Below, piece after piece: positions 61,702 to 64,000 of a stretch of DNA of 64,000 nt. Each line of letters opens with the position of its first letter. Positions within the stretch are counted from its first letter, which is position 1. The DNA comes from Mesobacillus boroniphilus JCM 21738. Its GTDB lineage: Bacteria; Bacillota; Bacilli; Bacillales; Cytobacillaceae. The stretch covers positions 1-64,000 of the forward strand of contig NZ_BAUW01000002.1 of the NCBI RefSeq assembly GCF_000517385.1, in the 5' to 3' direction. The notes below the pieces were generated by a model. That model saw nothing but the letters and a program-made list of their open reading frames with translations. It did no database searches and was not told the DNA's origin. The position numbers were made by a program, and so were the translations under genes.

Positions 61702-62961
61702 TGACATGTTATCTCAAGATGAAATTGATGCGCTTCTAAGAGGAACCTCTGATGAAGCTGAAGAAACAGAAAGTACCATTAATGTAGATGACTATTTTTC
61801 TTTTATGGAAAGAGATGCGTTAGGAGAAATAGGCAATATATCATTTGGCAGCTCAGCTACCGCACTATCAACTTTATTGAACCAGAAGGTGGAAATTAAT
61901 ACCCCTACGGTTACAGCTGTGCATAGGTCAAAACTTGAAGAAGCTTTTCCAGATCCTTATGTGGCCGTACAGGTTTATTACACAGAAGGATTTACCGGCA
62001 GCAATATGCTTGTTATTCAGCAAAATGACGCTGCGATTATCGCTGATTTAATGCTGGGTGGCGATGGATTGAACCCAAGGGAATTACTTGATGAGATTCA
62101 GCTGAGTGCCGTACAAGAGGCAATGAACCAGATGATGGGATCTGCAGCAACCTCCATGTCGACAGTGTTTAGCAAGAGAGTGGATATTTCACCTCCGAAT
62201 ATCAATCTGTTGAATGTGGTTGAAGGTGAAGGCACTGATTCGATTCCTGAAGATGATATTTTAGTGAAGGTATCATTCTCGTTAAAGATTGGCAATTTGA
62301 TAGATTCGAATATTATGCAGCTTTTGCCAGTCACTTTCGCCAAAAGTCTGGTTGATGAATTATTGAATCCAGGTGGATCGCCGTCACCATCACCGTACCT
62401 GAAACACAGGCACCGATAATCCCGCAAAAAAATCAGGCGGAAATAAATAATTCAAATGCAATTCATGAACAGCAGGATTACGCTCAATATCAGCAAGTCC
62501 AGCAACCGCAATATCAGGGGCATCAAGAGCAAGTTTATTATCAGCAGCAAACGAGTCAGGGAGTTCCACAAGGACATGGCTATTCTCAGCCAATGCAATC
62601 AGGACCACAGCATATAGGAAATGTGATGCCAGGTGCGCAGCCAACGGTTCAACCTGCAGTATTCTCTAGTTTTGAGACAGTACAGACACAGCAGGCGGAG
62701 ACAAAGAACCTGGATATGCTGCTTGATATCCCGCTGCAGGTGACTGTTGAACTGGGCAGAACGAAACGTTCGGTTAGGGACATCCTTGAGCTGGGGTCGG
62801 GTTCCATTATCGAACTAGACAAATTAGCTGGAGAACCAGTCGATATTCTTGTCAACAATCGCCTGATTGCACAGGGTGAAGTAGTTGTTATTGATGAGAA
62901 TTTTGGAGTCCGTGTTACGGATATAATCAGCCAGAGCGATCGCATTAAAAAATTGAAATAA
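61688..62961 (+). CDS. fliY: Flagellar switch / CheY-P phosphatase FliY (frameshifted)
   Basis: C-ring protein joining a CheC-type CheY-P phosphatase and a FliN domain. [17 protein letters not shown] (CheY-P binding), two CheC motifs ([20 protein letters not shown] and [19 protein letters not shown] with Glu/Asn pairs), a Gln/Tyr-rich linker, then a C-terminal SpoA domain ([22 protein letters not shown]). A lesion near 62392 (TCGCCCGTC read TCGCCGTC) falls at the start of the linker. About 424 residues, longer than B. subtilis FliY because of the linker. Confidence 0.95.
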
Positions 62962-62979
62962 CCTACAGGAGGAATTCCA

Positions 62980-63342
62980 ATGGCAAACAAGATTTTAGTC
63001 GTAGACGATGCGGCTTTCATGAGAATGATGATTAAGGACATTTTGACAAAGAACGGCTTTGAAGTTGTCGCAGAAGCTGCGGATGGTGCACAGGCACTTG
63101 AGAAATATAAAGAATTCCAGCCTGACCTTGTTACAATGGATATCACAATGCCGGAAATGGACGGCATCACTTCACTAAAGGAAATCAAAAAAATCAATCC
63201 TAACGCTAAGGTCATCATGTGTTCTGCAATGGGCCAGCAAGCGATGGTCATCGATGCAATCCAGGCAGGAGCCAAAGATTTCATCGTAAAACCATTCCAG
63301 GCAGACCGCGTTATCGAAGCGATTTCAAAAACATTAGCTTAG
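62980..63342 (+). CDS. cheY: Chemotaxis response regulator CheY
   Basis: Phosphorylated by CheA and binds FliM/FliY. Phosphoacceptor Asp54 (TMDITMPEMDG), acid pair DD (9-10) and Lys104 (FIVKPF). 120 residues, intact. AGGAGG upstream. Confidence 0.97.
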   Translation: MANKILVVDDAAFMRMMIKDILTKNGFEVVAEAADGAQALEKYKEFQPDLVTMDITMPEMDGITSLKEIKKINPNAKVIMCSAMGQQAMVIDAIQAGAKDFIVKPFQADRVIEAISKTLA

Positions 63343-63372
63343 TGAACTATTATCATTTAGAGGGTGCGGCAA

Positions 63373-64000
63373 TTGTTAAAATTAATCCGAACTGCCTCGA
63401 CAATTCTTTTCTTATTAGCTGCTCTGTTCAGTCCGATTGGCTTGGCGAGCGCAGAGCAGCTAAATAAAAGTGTGAAGGATTGTTTGAAAGATCAGTCGTG
63501 TGATGAGGAACAGGCAGATACTACAACAAACATATCAGACGATAAAAAATCACAGGTAGGGGTCAGTTTCCTTGATTTCGTCAGGATGATCCTTGCTACC
63601 GCCTTTGTAGCAGCATTAATCTACTTCCTCCTTAAATTCATCAATAAAAGGAGTATGTTATATAAAAGCTCGCAGCTTGTAGAGAACCTTGGAGGCACAA
63701 GCTTGGCGCTAACAGGTCGGTACAGATCGTCAAAGCGGGCAATAAGCTGCTCATTGTTGGTGTGGGAGAAAACATACAGCTATTAAAAGAAATAGACGAC
63801 CCGGAAGAGTACAGCCAAGTCATTCAGGAATATAACAATAAAATGGAGCAGCTTGTACAGCCAAGCGAGATTGTGACAAAGTTGCTTAAAAGAGCGAAGA
63901 AAGATGGCGGCAATCAGCATTCAGAATTTTCCGCGTTACTGAAGAATCAAATGAGTGATATGGCGAGCGGAAGAAAGAAAATGCTTGATGAGATACAAAA
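63373..64000 (+). CDS. fliO: Flagellar export apparatus protein FliO/FliZ (partial, frameshifted)
   Basis: Signal peptide-like N-terminus (TILFLLAALFSPIGLASA), a short periplasmic part, a membrane helix (MILATAFVAALIYFLLKFI) and the FliO cytoplasmic barrel (LVENLGGTSLGANRSVQIVKAG, LLIVGVGENIQLLKEI). A lesion near 63706 (TTGGGCGCT read TTGGCGCT) breaks the barrel. The frame runs to the window edge, so the C-terminus is not seen. I prefer the TTG at 63373 (AGAGGGTGC upstream); the GTG at 63364 is an alternative. Confidence 0.9.

Noticed and set aside
409-64000. Treating the broken genes as true pseudogenes or as programmed frameshifts
   Set aside because: Too many essential genes are hit, the lesions share one simple pattern, and I see no slippery heptamers or downstream structures at the sites.
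1-64000. CRISPR, prophage, insertion sequence, tRNA or rRNA genes
   Set aside because: No repeat-spacer array, transposase, integrase other than XerC, or structural RNA signature was seen.

Overview
The window is a stretch of core chromosome from a flagellated, endospore-forming, low-GC Gram-positive bacterium of the family Bacillaceae. Gene order and product lengths follow the Bacillus subtilis coaBC to fliO region almost gene for gene. The sporulation gene spoVM, the FapR operator, CodY, the PrpC/PrkC pair, FliY (the CheC-type switch protein) and two families of GC-rich intergenic repeats all fit this. A genus such as Mesobacillus or Cytobacillus is possible but cannot be fixed from the sequence alone. 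Every gene except rpmB lies on the + strand. I see no rRNA, tRNA, CRISPR array, prophage or insertion sequence.

Layout. 0.4-12.3 kb: CoA synthesis (coaBC), replication restart (priA), translation start and rRNA modification (def, fmt, rsmB, rlmN), the Ser/Thr phosphatase-kinase pair prpC-prkC, the ribosome GTPase rsgA and rpe. 12.4-18.3 kb: thiN, spoVM, reverse-strand rpmB, an Asp23-family gene, fakA and recG. 18.4-23.3 kb: the FapR-controlled lipid operon fapR-plsX-fabD-fabG, then acpP and rnc. 23.4-29.8 kb: chromosome condensation and protein targeting (smc, ftsY, ylxM, ffh). 29.9-35.4 kb: ribosome genes and assembly factors (rpsP, khpA, ylqD, rimM, trmD, rplS) with lepB, rbgA and rnhB. 35.4-37.6 kb: ylqG-ylqH, which resemble parts of the flagellar FliK/FlhB export switch. 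37.9-49 kb: sucCD, dprA, topA, trmFO, xerC, hslVU and codY. 49.4-64 kb: the front of the fla/che operon, from flgB to a fliO gene cut by the right edge.

The most striking property is not a new system but a quality signal. At least 21 genes, several of them essential or nearly so (ftsY, smc, priA, fmt, coaBC, codY), are broken by small frameshifts. Almost all can be repaired by restoring one G or C in a short GG/GGG/CC/CCC run. With that repair each protein returns to its usual family length. I read this as systematic base undercalling in the assembly rather than gene decay, and annotate each as one CDS spanning the lesion.

Regulation visible in the sequence includes a near-consensus FapR operator over the start site of a good sigma-A promoter, a ribosomal protein L19 leader, several strong intrinsic terminators that split the region into transcription units, a candidate cre box before sucC and a candidate CodY box before flgB. 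No previously undescribed system is convincingly present. The nearest to one is the ylqG-ylqH pair.
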